A DNA stretch of 64,000 bases from Rhizobium esperanzae (GTDB taxonomy: Bacteria; Pseudomonadota; Alphaproteobacteria; Rhizobiales; Rhizobiaceae). Within the stretch, counting starts at the first letter, position 1, and every line of letters starts with the position of its first letter. Below are positions 36,721-46,346 of the stretch, piece by piece. Made by a program: the position numbers and the translations under genes. The stretch lies in the NCBI RefSeq assembly GCF_002204185.1, contig NZ_MXPU01000006.1, positions 1 through 64,000 of the forward strand, written 5' to 3'. Below the pieces are notes generated by a model. That model was not told the origin of the DNA, did no database searches, and saw nothing but the letters and a program-made list of their open reading frames with translations.

Positions 36721-36954
36721 CTTCTCCTCCATGAATTCGGTTTCCGGCTGCCGCTGCGGCCGGGCAAAAACCAACATCATCGCGGCCGTCCGCGATCGAT
36801 CAGGGCTCTTATTTGGGGAAATTGCGGTTTGGGTGCGCCGCGCGTCCGTAACGCGCGCTCGACAAGTTAATTTGGCGCACATCCCTTCCGAAAACCGGAG
36901 CGCGCGCTAGCTGCTGTTGAATGTCGCCAGCATTTCATCCTCCCACGCTCTGGC

Positions 36955-36988
36955 TTGACATCAAATCAAAGTAACTTAATCTAATTAA
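36955..36988 (+). promoter_or_regulatory. sigma70-like promoter with ROK-type operator for the sugar operon
   Basis: TTGACA (36955-36960), a 16-bp spacer and TAATCT (36977-36982) form a good promoter 78 bp before the binding-protein start. The -10 box lies inside the inverted repeat TTAAT-CTA-ATTAA (36976-36988). AT-rich TTAAT/ATTAA dyads are usual for ROK repressors, so one of the two ROK genes nearby is the likely controller. Confidence 0.65.
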
Positions 36989-37059
36989 TGCAGCACGGAA
37001 ATGAGGAGAGGTCAACCGACCGCCAGGCTGTATTCGTTCAAATGGGGAGGAGACCCATC

Positions 37060-38358
37060 ATGAAGAGCGCAACCGTCAGCGCATTGGCGCTGAGCACTGT
37101 CTTATTTTCAGCATTCGCGATTTTTGCCCAGGAACTTGCCACCAAAGACCGGATCGGCACCGCCGATGCGCCGAAGACCCTCGTCGTCCGCCTGACGAAC
37201 GACAGCCCGAACAACTCCGATCCCGCCATCGCCGAGGGCTACCAGAAGCTGTTCGTCGATTTCATCAAGAAGCATCCGGACTGGAAATTGCAGATGCAAT
37301 TCATGTCCTCCGACATCGGCACCGAGCAGGCCAAGATGCTGGAGCAGGCCAAGGCCGGCAATGCGCCGGACTGCGCCGCCGTCGACTCCTTCGTGCTGTC
37401 ACAGTTCATGGTCAATCACGTGCTGGCGGATTTTACGCCCTACTTCTCCAAGGAAGAAGTCGCCGACCTTTTCCCCTTCATCCGCGCCGGCATCACCGAC
37501 AAGGACCAGACGGTGCGCGCCTGGTGGTGGGATACGGACCTTCGCGTGCTCTACCGCAACAAGTCGATTGTTGCCGATGCGCCTGAGACCTGGGACGACC
37601 TGAAGAAGGCGGCGCTGGCCTCCACCAAGGAAGGCATGGAAGGCGTGCTCTTCAACGGCGGGCGCTGGGAAGGCACGACCTTCGACTGGCTCGCCAACTA
37701 TTGGGCGCTCGGCGGCAAGCTCGTCGACGATTCTGGCAAACCCATCTTCGGCGAAGGCGAGAACAAGGAGAAATTCCTGAAGGCGCTGAACTACTTCAAG
37801 GATCTCGTCGATTCCGGCGCGGCCCCCAAGCGCGTCACTACCATCGCCAATTATGACGATATGAACGCGGCCGCCGCTGCGGGCACGACGGCGCTCTTCA
37901 TTGGCGGCAACTGGCAATATGCGCAGCTGAAGTCAACGCTCGACGAAGAGGAATTCAAGAACTGGACCTTCTCGCCGATCCCTGGCCCCACGGCCAAGGA
38001 ACGCTCGACCGGCACTGGCGGCTGGACGATCGCTTCCTTCAGCAAGGACAAGGAGAAGATCGAAATGTGCGCCAATCTGGCGCGCGAGGTCTACATGGGC
38101 CCGGCAAACGCGCTGCAGCAGCAGCTGCCGACCCGCAAGTCGCTCTTCGACAAATACGAGGTCTTCTCGACGGAAGCCAACAAGACCTTCTCCAATGCGC
38201 TCGTCAACGGCCAGGCGCGCCCTGGCGTGCCGATCTATCCCGAGATCTCAAACCAGATCCAGATCATGATGGGCGACGTGCTCTCGGGAACGAAGAAACC
38301 GGAAGAAGCCCTGGATGCCGCATTCAGCGCGGCGATGGAGGCTTATAAGCGTCTGTGA
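37060..38358 (+). CDS. ABC sugar transporter substrate-binding protein
   Basis: The 432-residue product is a family 1 extracellular solute-binding protein. The signal peptide MKSATVSALALSTVLFSAFA is followed by a cut near FAQE, placing the protein in the periplasm. Typical features are DSFVLSQFMVNHVLADFTPY (ligand cleft and hinge) and AAAAAGTTALFIGGNWQYAQ. ATG at 37060 is chosen because GGGAGGAG lies eight bases before it; in-frame ATGs upstream would spoil the signal peptide. It is the first gene of the run binding protein, permease, permease, ROK regulator, isomerase and ATPase, which fits the CUT1 class of oligosaccharide or sugar-alcohol importers. The sugar cannot be named. Confidence 0.92.
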   Translation: MKSATVSALALSTVLFSAFAIFAQELATKDRIGTADAPKTLVVRLTNDSPNNSDPAIAEGYQKLFVDFIKKHPDWKLQMQFMSSDIGTEQAKMLEQAKAGNAPDCAAVDSFVLSQFMVNHVLADFTPYFSKEEVADLFPFIRAGITDKDQTVRAWWWDTDLRVLYRNKSIVADAPETWDDLKKAALASTKEGMEGVLFNGGRWEGTTFDWLANYWALGGKLVDDSGKPIFGEGENKEKFLKALNYFKDLVDSGAAPKRVTTIANYDDMNAAAAAGTTALFIGGNWQYAQLKSTLDEEEFKNWTFSPIPGPTAKERSTGTGGWTIASFSKDKEKIEMCANLAREVYMGPANALQQQLPTRKSLFDKYEVFSTEANKTFSNALVNGQARPGVPIYPEISNQIQIMMGDVLSGTKKPEEALDAAFSAAMEAYKRL

Positions 38359-38508
38359 TGCCACGGCTGAGTTAGGAATTGCGGCCTGCCCCTGGCTGCC
38401 GCCGGGGTCGAGCCACTCATCTCGACCCGTCCTTCGGACTCCCGCTTGCGGGGCGAAGGGACAGGCCGCGATCTCTCCGTCCCTCACCAGCGCCTCGCAG
38501 GGCACGTC

Positions 38509-38536
38509 CCCTCTCCCCGTTTTTACGGGGAGAGGG
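38509..38536. repeat. REP-like hairpin after the binding-protein gene
   Basis: CCCTCTCCCCGT and ACGGGGAGAGGG form a perfect 12-bp stem with a TTTT loop, followed by TTAGGGTGAGGGG. This GAGAGGGTTAGGGTGAGGGG theme is a common repeat in rhizobial and other alphaproteobacterial genomes. Between binding protein and permease it probably protects or attenuates the mRNA, raising binding-protein output. Confidence 0.7.
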
Positions 38537-38618
38537 TTAGGGTGAGGGGCAGCATCTGAGCATGACGGCGCCTGTCAGCAGGCGCCGTCGACAGTGCCAA
38601 ACCCGGACAGAGAAGCCA

Positions 38619-39548
38619 ATGAGCCCTATTGCCATGGAGGCTGACAGCCCGCCTCAAAGCAGAACGTTCATGCGCCGGTTCGCCGGTGCGCCCCTGCCCT
38701 GGATCATGCCCGTGATCATCGTCATCGGCATATTCTACCTTTATCCCGTCATCGATGTTTTTCGACTTTCCTTCACCAATGCGACGCTGATCGGCGAAAA
38801 CCAGCAATATACGTTTGGCTCGATCGCCAATGCGCTGAGCTCGCCGCAGCTGCCCGACATTCTCTGGGCGACGCTGATCTTCGTCGGCGGCAGCGTCATC
38901 GGCCAGCAGATCCTGGGCCTTGCGGTCGCGGTCACCGTCATCCGCGGCGAAAAGCGCGGGTTGTTCGGAACCACGATCCTGAGGACCACGGCGCTGGTCG
39001 CCTGGGTCGTGCCGGGCATTGCCGGCGGCATCATCTGGCAAATGCTTTTTTCCGAAGCGCCTTACGGCGCGCTGAACAGTATTCTGAGGCTTATGCACAT
39101 GCCGACCGTCGCCTGGCTCTCGGACCCGGCAATGGCGCCGTGGTCGACGCTGATCTCGAACATCTGGCGCGGCACCGCCTTTTCCATGGTCGTCATGTAT
39201 GCGGCGCTGAAATCGATTGATCCCTCGCTCTACGAGGCAGCCGAGGTCGACGGCGCCAACGCATCGCAGCAGTTCTTCTTCGTCACGTTGCCGCAGCTGC
39301 GCGCCGCCATCCTCGTCAACATGATCCTGATCACCATCCAGACGGTCAACACCTTCGATGCGATCATCACACTGACGGGCGGCGGACCCGGGCGCGCGAC
39401 CGAGGTGATCTCGCTCTACGTTTTCAATATCGTCTTCCGAAATTACGATCTCTCCGGCGGCAGCGTGCTCTCCGTGCTGATGCTGATCATCAGCCTCGGG
39501 CTCGCCTTCGTCTACGCCTCTTTCCTGCCGAAGGAGGAAGAGCAATGA
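38619..39548 (+). CDS. ABC sugar transporter permease 1
   Basis: The 309-residue protein is a CUT1-class (MalF-like) inner-membrane permease. It has about six membrane segments, beginning LPWIMPVIIVIGIFYLYPVI, and the cytoplasmic EAA loop EAAEVDGANASQQFFFVTLP, which contacts the ATPase. The start at 38619 is favoured by GAGAAG shortly before it; the frame stays open upstream to 38562 without a better site. The stop overlaps the next gene by four bases (ATGA), so the two permeases are translationally coupled. Confidence 0.92.
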   Translation: MSPIAMEADSPPQSRTFMRRFAGAPLPWIMPVIIVIGIFYLYPVIDVFRLSFTNATLIGENQQYTFGSIANALSSPQLPDILWATLIFVGGSVIGQQILGLAVAVTVIRGEKRGLFGTTILRTTALVAWVVPGIAGGIIWQMLFSEAPYGALNSILRLMHMPTVAWLSDPAMAPWSTLISNIWRGTAFSMVVMYAALKSIDPSLYEAAEVDGANASQQFFFVTLPQLRAAILVNMILITIQTVNTFDAIITLTGGGPGRATEVISLYVFNIVFRNYDLSGGSVLSVLMLIISLGLAFVYASFLPKEEEQ

Positions 39549-40387
39549 GCGGACGCACCGGAACCCGGCTCGGCGACGCCATGAGCTATTTCTTCATGCT
39601 GGTGATGTTCGTCTTCTTCGCCGGCCCCCTCACCTATCTCCTTTCGATGGCGCTACGTGACAAGCGCGAGGTCTATCGCGGCGCGGCGCGCTACATTCCC
39701 GACAACCCCACCATCCAGAATTTCATCACCGTTCTCAACAACAGCTATTTTCCGATCTATCTCTGGAACGGCCTGAAGCTTGCGGCGCTGAGCGGGCTCG
39801 GCGTGCTGATCGTTGCCTTGCCCGCCGCTTACGCGTTCTCCCGCTTCCAGTTCCGCGGCAAGGGCCTGTCGATGATGGGGCTGCTGCTTTTCCAGATGAT
39901 TTCGCCGCTCGTCATCATGGTGCCGCTCTATCGCTATATGAACCGCCTCGGCCTGCTGGACACGCATTTCGCCGTCGTCATGGTCTATATCGCGCTCGGC
40001 GTTCCCTTGGCGACCTGGCTGTTGAAGAGCACCGTCGACGGCATTCCGCGCAGCCTCGACGAGGCCGCCATGATCGACGGCTGCAACCGCTTCTCGGTCT
40101 TCTGGCGCATCATCCTGCCCCTGTCGGCGCCGGGCATCGCCTCTGTCTTCATCATCACCGTCATTGCCGGCTGGTCGCAATTCCTGGTGCCTTTCCTGCT
40201 GCTCACCAAAAATGACCTGATGCCGATCGGCGTCGGAATCTTTAACTTCCGGGGCATGCAGACCGACTCGTCCATCCAGCTGCTTGCCGCCGCCTGCCTG
40301 ATTGCGGTCGTTCCGGCGATCGTGGCCTTCCTGTCGCTCCAGCGGCTGATTCTCGGTGCGATGACCAGCGGCGCGGTGAAGGGATGA
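39545..40387 (+). CDS. ABC sugar transporter permease 2
   Basis: The 280-residue protein is the MalG-like partner permease. Six membrane segments start with YFFMLVMFVFFAGPLTYLLS; the EAA loop reads DEAAMIDGCNRFSVFWRIIL near residue 175. It overlaps permease 1 by four bases and is followed after 43 bp by a ROK gene on the same strand. Together with permease 1, the binding protein at 37060 and the ATPase at 42579 it completes a CUT1 importer. Confidence 0.93.
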   Translation: MSGRTGTRLGDAMSYFFMLVMFVFFAGPLTYLLSMALRDKREVYRGAARYIPDNPTIQNFITVLNNSYFPIYLWNGLKLAALSGLGVLIVALPAAYAFSRFQFRGKGLSMMGLLLFQMISPLVIMVPLYRYMNRLGLLDTHFAVVMVYIALGVPLATWLLKSTVDGIPRSLDEAAMIDGCNRFSVFWRIILPLSAPGIASVFIITVIAGWSQFLVPFLLLTKNDLMPIGVGIFNFRGMQTDSSIQLLAAACLIAVVPAIVAFLSLQRLILGAMTSGAVKG

Positions 40388-40430
40388 AGAGATCTGCTTC
40401 ACACTTCACGCGCGAGGAAGGATTGAACGC

Positions 40431-41669
40431 ATGAACCAGACGCTCGGTGCCAGACACTCCCCCGATCTGACGGGCGCCAATGTCGAAGATGCGGGGGAGC
40501 ACAACAGGGCCGTCGTGCTGCGCTGCATCCACCGCGAGGCGCCGATTTCGCGCGCCGAAATCGCCAGGCAGACCGGCTTTACCAAACCGGCGATCGCCCG
40601 CATCGTCGACCGCCTGCTCGACGAGGGCCTGATCATGGAAGCCCGCCGTCGGCATGGGCTGCGGGGCCAGCCGGCGATCGAGCTCGAGATCAATCCGGAT
40701 GCTTATTACGCGATCGGCATCAATATCGACCGCGACCATCTAACGATTCTGGCCGTCGACGCCGTCGGCAATGTGCGCGCCCGGGTGCATCACGAAAAGC
40801 GTTTCATCTTGCCGTCGGAATTCATGCAGCTGACATCAGATGCGATCTCGCATTTCCAGCGCAGCCGGCTGATCGACGATGCGCGCCTTGCCGGCATCGG
40901 TCTCGCCATGCCGGATTGGCTCGGCGAAATCTCGCTACTCGGCAAGCCCGATGCCTATCAGGAATGGACTGATTTCGACGTGCGCGCCGCACTGGAGAAC
41001 CTGACGCCGCATCCCGTCTTCACCGAGAATGAGGCCAATGCCGCCGCCCTTGCCGAGCTCAACTACGGCCTCGGCGCGGAAAGCAGCAGCTTCTTCTATA
41101 TCGCCGTCAATGCCTGCCCGGGCGGCGGCCTCGTTCTCGACGGCAACGGCCATCGCGGCGCCATGGGCCTCAGCGGCGAGATCGGCTGGCTTCCGATTGC
41201 CGACGGCCGCGACGGCGAGGCACAGAAGGTTCAGCTTCTCGGTGAGATCTTTTCGCTGTTCTTCCTCTATGAATTCCTCGCCCGGCATGGGATCAAGGTG
41301 AGCGTGCCCCAGGATTTGCTGATGCTCGATGCGCGCGGCAAGCGCCTCGTTTCGCAGTGGCTGAAGGAAATGAGCGCGCATCTCGCCGTCGCCGTCAAAC
41401 ATATCGCCATGATCGTCGATCCCGACGCCGTGCTCGTCGGCGGCCGGCTGCCGATCCGCATCGTCGATGAACTGCTGCGTTATGTGCACGAACATCTCGA
41501 CCCCGAGGATACGAACCTGCCCTCGCTGCATCGCGCCTCGATCGGCGAGGACGCCTCGGCCATGGGTGCGGCGGCGATGCCGATGGCGGCAGCCCTCATG
41601 CTCGCATCGGCAGATGTGGCGCAGCGCACGCGCTCGCCGCTGAAATTCATGGATCGCCTGAACAATTGA
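40431..41669 (+). CDS. ROK-family transcriptional regulator within the sugar operon
   Basis: The 412-residue protein has a winged helix-turn-helix at about 30-80 (RAEIARQTGFTKPAIARIVD, then RLLDEGL) and a ROK domain (AYYAIGINIDRDHLTILAVD). The usual zinc cluster CxCGxxGC is replaced by GAMGLSGEIGWLPIADGRDG, so kinase activity is doubtful. It lies inside the sugar uptake operon between permease 2 and the isomerase and is the best candidate to bind the TTAAT/ATTAA dyad at 36976. A weak ribosome site, GAGGAAGGATTGAACGC, precedes the ATG. Confidence 0.88.
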   Translation: MNQTLGARHSPDLTGANVEDAGEHNRAVVLRCIHREAPISRAEIARQTGFTKPAIARIVDRLLDEGLIMEARRRHGLRGQPAIELEINPDAYYAIGINIDRDHLTILAVDAVGNVRARVHHEKRFILPSEFMQLTSDAISHFQRSRLIDDARLAGIGLAMPDWLGEISLLGKPDAYQEWTDFDVRAALENLTPHPVFTENEANAAALAELNYGLGAESSSFFYIAVNACPGGGLVLDGNGHRGAMGLSGEIGWLPIADGRDGEAQKVQLLGEIFSLFFLYEFLARHGIKVSVPQDLLMLDARGKRLVSQWLKEMSAHLAVAVKHIAMIVDPDAVLVGGRLPIRIVDELLRYVHEHLDPEDTNLPSLHRASIGEDASAMGAAAMPMAAALMLASADVAQRTRSPLKFMDRLNN

Positions 41670-41708
41670 AACGGCCGCAGGGCCCCGGATTGATGAAGAT
41701 CGGAGGAT

Positions 41709-42556
41709 ATGGTGAAGATCGGCTTCTATACCTCGACTTTCAATGACCGTCCGCTGGAGGAAGTGGTGGATTTCGCCGCATCGGCGGGGTTCGAAGCGAT
41801 TGAGATCGATGTCGGCGGCCATATCAGGACACCCGACCGGGTGGCCGACGCCGTCTCGTTGGCAAGAAGCCGCGGCCTTTTCGTCTCCTCGATCACTTTT
41901 TTTGGCAATCAGCTCGATGCTGGTCGCGACAAGCGCCGCGAGCTCCGGGCAAGGACCTCAGAATTTGCCGAAGCGATCGGCGGCGCCGGCGTTCCGATCT
42001 TCGTGATCTTTCCCGGCCGCGACGATACGGCGAACGAGGAAGGCAACTACGACAACTTTGCCGACTTCGCGAACGGGCTGATCGCAGAGACGAGAGACAG
42101 CGGCCTCACCTTCGCCATCGAGAACTGGCCGGGGCCGAACGACAATTTCATCGGGACGACGCCTAGGAGATTTTTCGCCGGATCAAGGACCGCCGCTTCG
42201 GCCTCGAATTCGATCCCTCGCACCTCATCCGCATCGGCATCGATCCTTATCGGGCGCTGGAGGCGGTCAAGGATCGCATCGCCATTCTGCACGCCAAGGA
42301 TACGGCGATCGATAAAGAGGCCCTGCAGGCGATGGGCTATCACGCCAAGGGCTGGTGGCAATACAAGCTGCCGGGGCTCGGCCTGCTCGACTGGCCGCGT
42401 TTCCTCAGGCAGGCCCGGGGCTACGGTTTTGACGGCACGCTGTCGATGGAGCACGAGGATGCCGCCTATGGCTGGCCGGGCAAGGACTTGGCCGCGCGCC
42501 GGCAAGGCGAGCGCCTCGGCCTCGATTATCTCAAAAGTGTCTTGAACGGACTTTGA
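41709..42556 (+). pseudogene. sugar phosphate isomerase/epimerase, frameshifted
   Basis: The gene encodes a TIM-barrel sugar isomerase/epimerase (AP-endonuclease-2 superfamily). The first frame reads MVKIGFYTSTFNDRPLEEVV up to NWPGPNDNFIGTTP. There the frame breaks by a net one-base loss near 42165. Afterwards the family sequence continues in another frame: EIFRRIKDRRFGLEFDPSHL, AILHAKDTAID, YKLPGLGLLDWPRFLRQARG and GTLSMEHEDAAYGWPGKDLA, ending at 42556. All the metal-ligand segments (EFDPSHL, HAKDT, EHED) are well kept, so the break is recent or a base-calling error. The intact protein would have about 282 residues. It lies between a ROK gene and the transporter ATPase and would act on the imported sugar. 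Confidence 0.82.
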
Positions 42557-42578
42557 CGGCGAATTCGGGAGGAGTTTC

Positions 42579-43640
<1,062 letters not shown>

Positions 43641-43679
43641 GCCCGCCGAATGACCCCTCCCCTTCGGCCGGGTGCCGCC

Positions 43680-43702
43680 GGGGGCGCGTTCGCCGCGCCC
43701 CC
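43680..43702 (+). terminator. GC-rich hairpin after the sugar operon
   Basis: GGGGGCGCG and CGCGCCCCC form a perfect 9-bp stem with a TTCGC loop, 40 bp after the ATPase stop. There is no T-tract, so factor-independent termination is uncertain, but it separates the sugar operon from repABC. Confidence 0.5.
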
Positions 43703-43770
43703 GGCCCGAATCTCCCGGCCCGGCCACGCATCAACCCGCCGGCAACCAAGTGCTTGAACGAGCACCGAAA

Positions 43771-43790
43771 AGGTTAATATTCGTTAACCT
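43771..43790. promoter_or_regulatory. inverted repeat upstream of repA
   Basis: AGGTTAA-TATTCG-TTAACCT is a perfect 7-bp-arm dyad about 92 bp before repA, in the region where repABC operons have their promoter and RepA/RepB operator. It also contains two GTTAA half-sites of the kind bound by CtrA, though not with the standard spacing. Confidence 0.5.
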
Positions 43791-43881
43791 TAAATTTCTT
43801 GGCCGGTATCGGAGAATCGCGGATAATAACGGTTACAGGTGCTTTTGATCCCGAAAATCGTTATCCAAGAGATTGCTGCCG

Positions 43882-45090
43882 ATGAACGCTAATTCGAATG
43901 CCTTGAAGGCCGCGCCGTTGTATTTCGAGGATCAGATCCTCGAGCACGGCGACGTGATTTCGAAGAAGCTGCATCTCTTGAGCGTGCAGCGCTTTCCGCC
44001 GAACGCAAAGAAGACGCTGCGCAGCTTCTCTCTCGCCGAGGTCGCCAATTATGTCGGAGCCTCGCAGAGCACGCTGAAGAAGCTGCATCTGGAAGGCAAA
44101 GGCCCCTGCCCGCAGACCTCGCCCTCCGGGCGGCGCTCCTACAGCGCTGAGCAGATGCTGGAGCTGAGGCGTTATCTCGATGCGCATGGCCGCTCCGAGA
44201 GCCGCATGTATGTGCCCCATCGCCGCGGCCATGAGAAGTTGCAAGTCATCGCCGTCGTCAACTTCAAGGGCGGCTCGGGCAAGACGACGACATCAGCCCA
44301 TCTCGCCCAGCATCTGGCACTGACCGGCCATCGCGTCCTTGCCATCGATCTCGATCCGCAGGCATCGCTCTCCTCCCTGCACGGCTTCCAGCCGGAGTTC
44401 GACCAGGCCTCCTCGCTCTATGAAGCGATCCGCTATGACGGCGAGAAGAAGCCACTATCCGAGATCATCCACAAGACCAATTTTCCCGGCCTCGATATCG
44501 TGCCGGCCAATCTCGACCTGCAGGAATATGAGTACGATACGCCGCTCGCAATGGCCGACAAATCCAGCAATGACGGCAAGACCTTCTTTACCCGCATCTC
44601 CCGCGCACTCGCCGAAGTCGACGACCGCTATGACGTCGTCGTTATCGATTGCCCGCCGCAGCTCGGCTACCTTACGCTTACGGCGCTGACAGCCGCGACC
44701 AGCGTTTTGATCACCATCCATCCGCAAATGCTCGACGTCATGTCGATGGGCCAGTTCCTTCTGATGCTTGGCGGTATCCTGAAGCCGATCCGCGCCGCCG
44801 GCGCCGAAGTGAACCTCTCCTGGTATCGCTATCTCATCACGCGCTACGAGCCGACCGATGTGCCGCAGGCCCAGATGGTCGGCTTCATGTCGACGATGTT
44901 CCACGAATTCATGCTGAAGAACCAGATGGTCAAATCCACCGCGATCTCGGACGCCGGCATCACCAAACAGACGCTCTATGAGGTCGAACGCGCCTCGATG
45001 AACCGGGGAACCTATGATCGCGCGCTGGAGGCGATGGACGCCGTCAACACGGAGATCGCCGGCCTCATTCACCAGACATGGGGGCGGTAA
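43882..45090 (+). CDS. repA: plasmid partitioning protein RepA
   Basis: The 402-residue protein is the ParA-type ATPase of the repABC replicon. An N-terminal winged helix-turn-helix (about 40-75: FSLAEVANYVGASQSTLKKL) is followed by the deviant Walker A KGGSGKTT at about 129-136, with VNFKGG before it, and Walker A' DLDPQASLSS. VVVIDCPPQLGYLTLTAL is the Walker B region. It separates plasmid copies together with RepB and parS and represses the operon. ATG at 43882 is used; a TTG three codons upstream is possible. The length matches other rhizobial RepA proteins (about 400). A candidate parS site overlaps the end of the gene and the gap to repB. Confidence 0.96.
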   Translation: MNANSNALKAAPLYFEDQILEHGDVISKKLHLLSVQRFPPNAKKTLRSFSLAEVANYVGASQSTLKKLHLEGKGPCPQTSPSGRRSYSAEQMLELRRYLDAHGRSESRMYVPHRRGHEKLQVIAVVNFKGGSGKTTTSAHLAQHLALTGHRVLAIDLDPQASLSSLHGFQPEFDQASSLYEAIRYDGEKKPLSEIIHKTNFPGLDIVPANLDLQEYEYDTPLAMADKSSNDGKTFFTRISRALAEVDDRYDVVVIDCPPQLGYLTLTALTAATSVLITIHPQMLDVMSMGQFLLMLGGILKPIRAAGAEVNLSWYRYLITRYEPTDVPQAQMVGFMSTMFHEFMLKNQMVKSTAISDAGITKQTLYEVERASMNRGTYDRALEAMDAVNTEIAGLIHQTWGR

Positions 45091-45091
45091 A

Positions 45092-45107
45092 TTTGTCGGC
45101 TGACAAA
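45092..45107. promoter_or_regulatory. candidate parS centromere site
   Basis: TTTGTCGGCTGACAAA fits the interior of the repABC parS consensus GTTNNCNGCNGNNAAC at all core positions, differing only in the two outermost bases. It is part of a larger dyad (AATTTGTC-GGCT-GACAAATT, 45090-45109) in the 70-bp repA-repB gap. In Ti plasmids RepB also binds between repA and repB, so the position is credible. Confidence 0.78.
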
Positions 45108-45160
45108 TTCACCGTTTCGTTGAACTGAATCAATGCAATGACCGCAATCGGAGGAAGCTG

Positions 45161-46135
45161 ATGGCACGAAAGAATCTGCTGGAAGGGCTGGCCGATATGC
45201 CTGATGAAAACGCAGGCGCGCCGAACTATCCGATGCGCGGGGCAGGCCGGTCGCTCGTCCGCTCGCTGGATGAGCTTGCCAAGCAGGCGGAAAAATTCCT
45301 GGAGGGCGAGGCGGTGGTCGATCTCGACCCCGATCTCGTCGAGGCCTCCTTCGTCAAGGACCGCCTGTCCGAGGATGACGAGGACTTCCAAGCGCTCGTC
45401 GAAGCGATCCGCGCGCGCGGACAGGATACGCCCATCCTGGTGCGTCCCCACGCCAGGATCGACGGACGTTATCAGGTGGTCTTCGGCCACCGGCGGCTGC
45501 GCGCCGCCCGCGAGCTCGGCCGCAATGTCCGCGCCGTCGTCAAGGCGATCGACGACCGGACCCATGTGATCGCCCAGGGCCAGGAGAATTCGGCGCGCGC
45601 CGACCTCACCTTCATCGAGCGGGCGCTGTTCGCCAGGCGGCTCGTAGAGCTCGGCTACGACAGGGAGGTCGTCTCGACAGCACTTGCCGCCAATGCGGCT
45701 TCAGTCTCGAAGATGCTGTCGGTCATGAATCGTATCTCGCCGGAGCTTGTCCAGGCGATCGGGCCGGCGCCCGGCGTCGGCCGCGAGCGCTGGGTGGAGC
45801 TGTCACTGCTCGCCGGCAAGGCAGCGAATGCGGCAAGTATCGCCAAGGTCCTGCAAGACGACGACTTTCATCAGATATCTTCCGACAAACGTTTCGAGGC
45901 GCTCTATGCGGCGCTGAACAAAAGCGCCCGGCCGGTCAAGAAAACCGTCGCCGCGAGGAAGGTGACATGGCAGCCGCTTGATAAGGCGGTGCAGGCTGAA
46001 ATGAAGAATGACGGCAAGGCGTTCTCGCTCTCGATGAAGGCTAGAAATGCCGGTCGCTTCGGAGAATTTCTCTCCGGCAGGCTGGATGCGCTCTATGAGC
46101 AATTCCTCGCCGAGGAGGGCAAACAAGGAGACTGA
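45161..46135 (+). CDS. repB: plasmid partitioning protein RepB
   Basis: The 324-residue protein is the ParB-type centromere-binding partner of RepA. It contains the ParB nuclease-like fold (DDEDFQALVEAIRARGQDTP, then ILVRPHARIDGRYQVVFGHR and RRLRAAREL) and a helix-turn-helix at about 165-190 (YDREVVSTALAANAASVSKM). The N-terminal segment MARKNLLEGLADMPDE is typical of RepB. GGAGGAAGCTG precedes the ATG. It binds parS-like dyads, of which one lies just upstream. After it comes a 211-bp gap holding the antisense RNA that controls RepC. Confidence 0.96.
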   Translation: MARKNLLEGLADMPDENAGAPNYPMRGAGRSLVRSLDELAKQAEKFLEGEAVVDLDPDLVEASFVKDRLSEDDEDFQALVEAIRARGQDTPILVRPHARIDGRYQVVFGHRRLRAARELGRNVRAVVKAIDDRTHVIAQGQENSARADLTFIERALFARRLVELGYDREVVSTALAANAASVSKMLSVMNRISPELVQAIGPAPGVGRERWVELSLLAGKAANAASIAKVLQDDDFHQISSDKRFEALYAALNKSARPVKKTVAARKVTWQPLDKAVQAEMKNDGKAFSLSMKARNAGRFGEFLSGRLDALYEQFLAEEGKQGD

Positions 46136-46146
46136 AACCGCAGAAG

Positions 46147-46199
46147 AAAAAGGCCCCCAAACGAACGAGTCGTGGAAGCCCTTCTCACATCCTTAAGCA
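46147..46199 (-). ncRNA. antisense ctRNA (incompatibility RNA) of repABC
   Basis: On the reverse strand of the repB-repC gap, a promoter at 46206-46234 is followed about 53 bases later by a G/C-rich stem and a T-tract (GGGGGCCTTTTTC). The conserved-looking sequence GGGCTTCCACGACTCGTTCG ends at the terminator. Length and position agree with the small antisense RNAs of repABC plasmids, which bind the repC leader and limit RepC synthesis, setting copy number and incompatibility. Ends are estimated from promoter and T-tract. Confidence 0.82.
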
Positions 46200-46205
46200 A
46201 GACAG

Positions 46206-46234
46206 AGAATCGCATTTTCACGAATCCCAGTCAA
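46206..46234 (-). promoter_or_regulatory. promoter of the antisense ctRNA
   Basis: On the reverse strand TTGACT (46234-46229), a 17-bp spacer and GATTCT (46211-46206) make a near-consensus sigma70 promoter firing toward repB. Start of transcription is expected near 46199. Confidence 0.72.
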
Positions 46235-46346
46235 GAGTCCTGGAGCGTCCAGCGTCTTTTTCAGACGCACAATGACGTTGTAGCACTCTCAACCCTCGCA
46301 TCGTTTCGGTGAGCGGATTTCTTTTGCCTGATGCGAGGTGAAGGAA

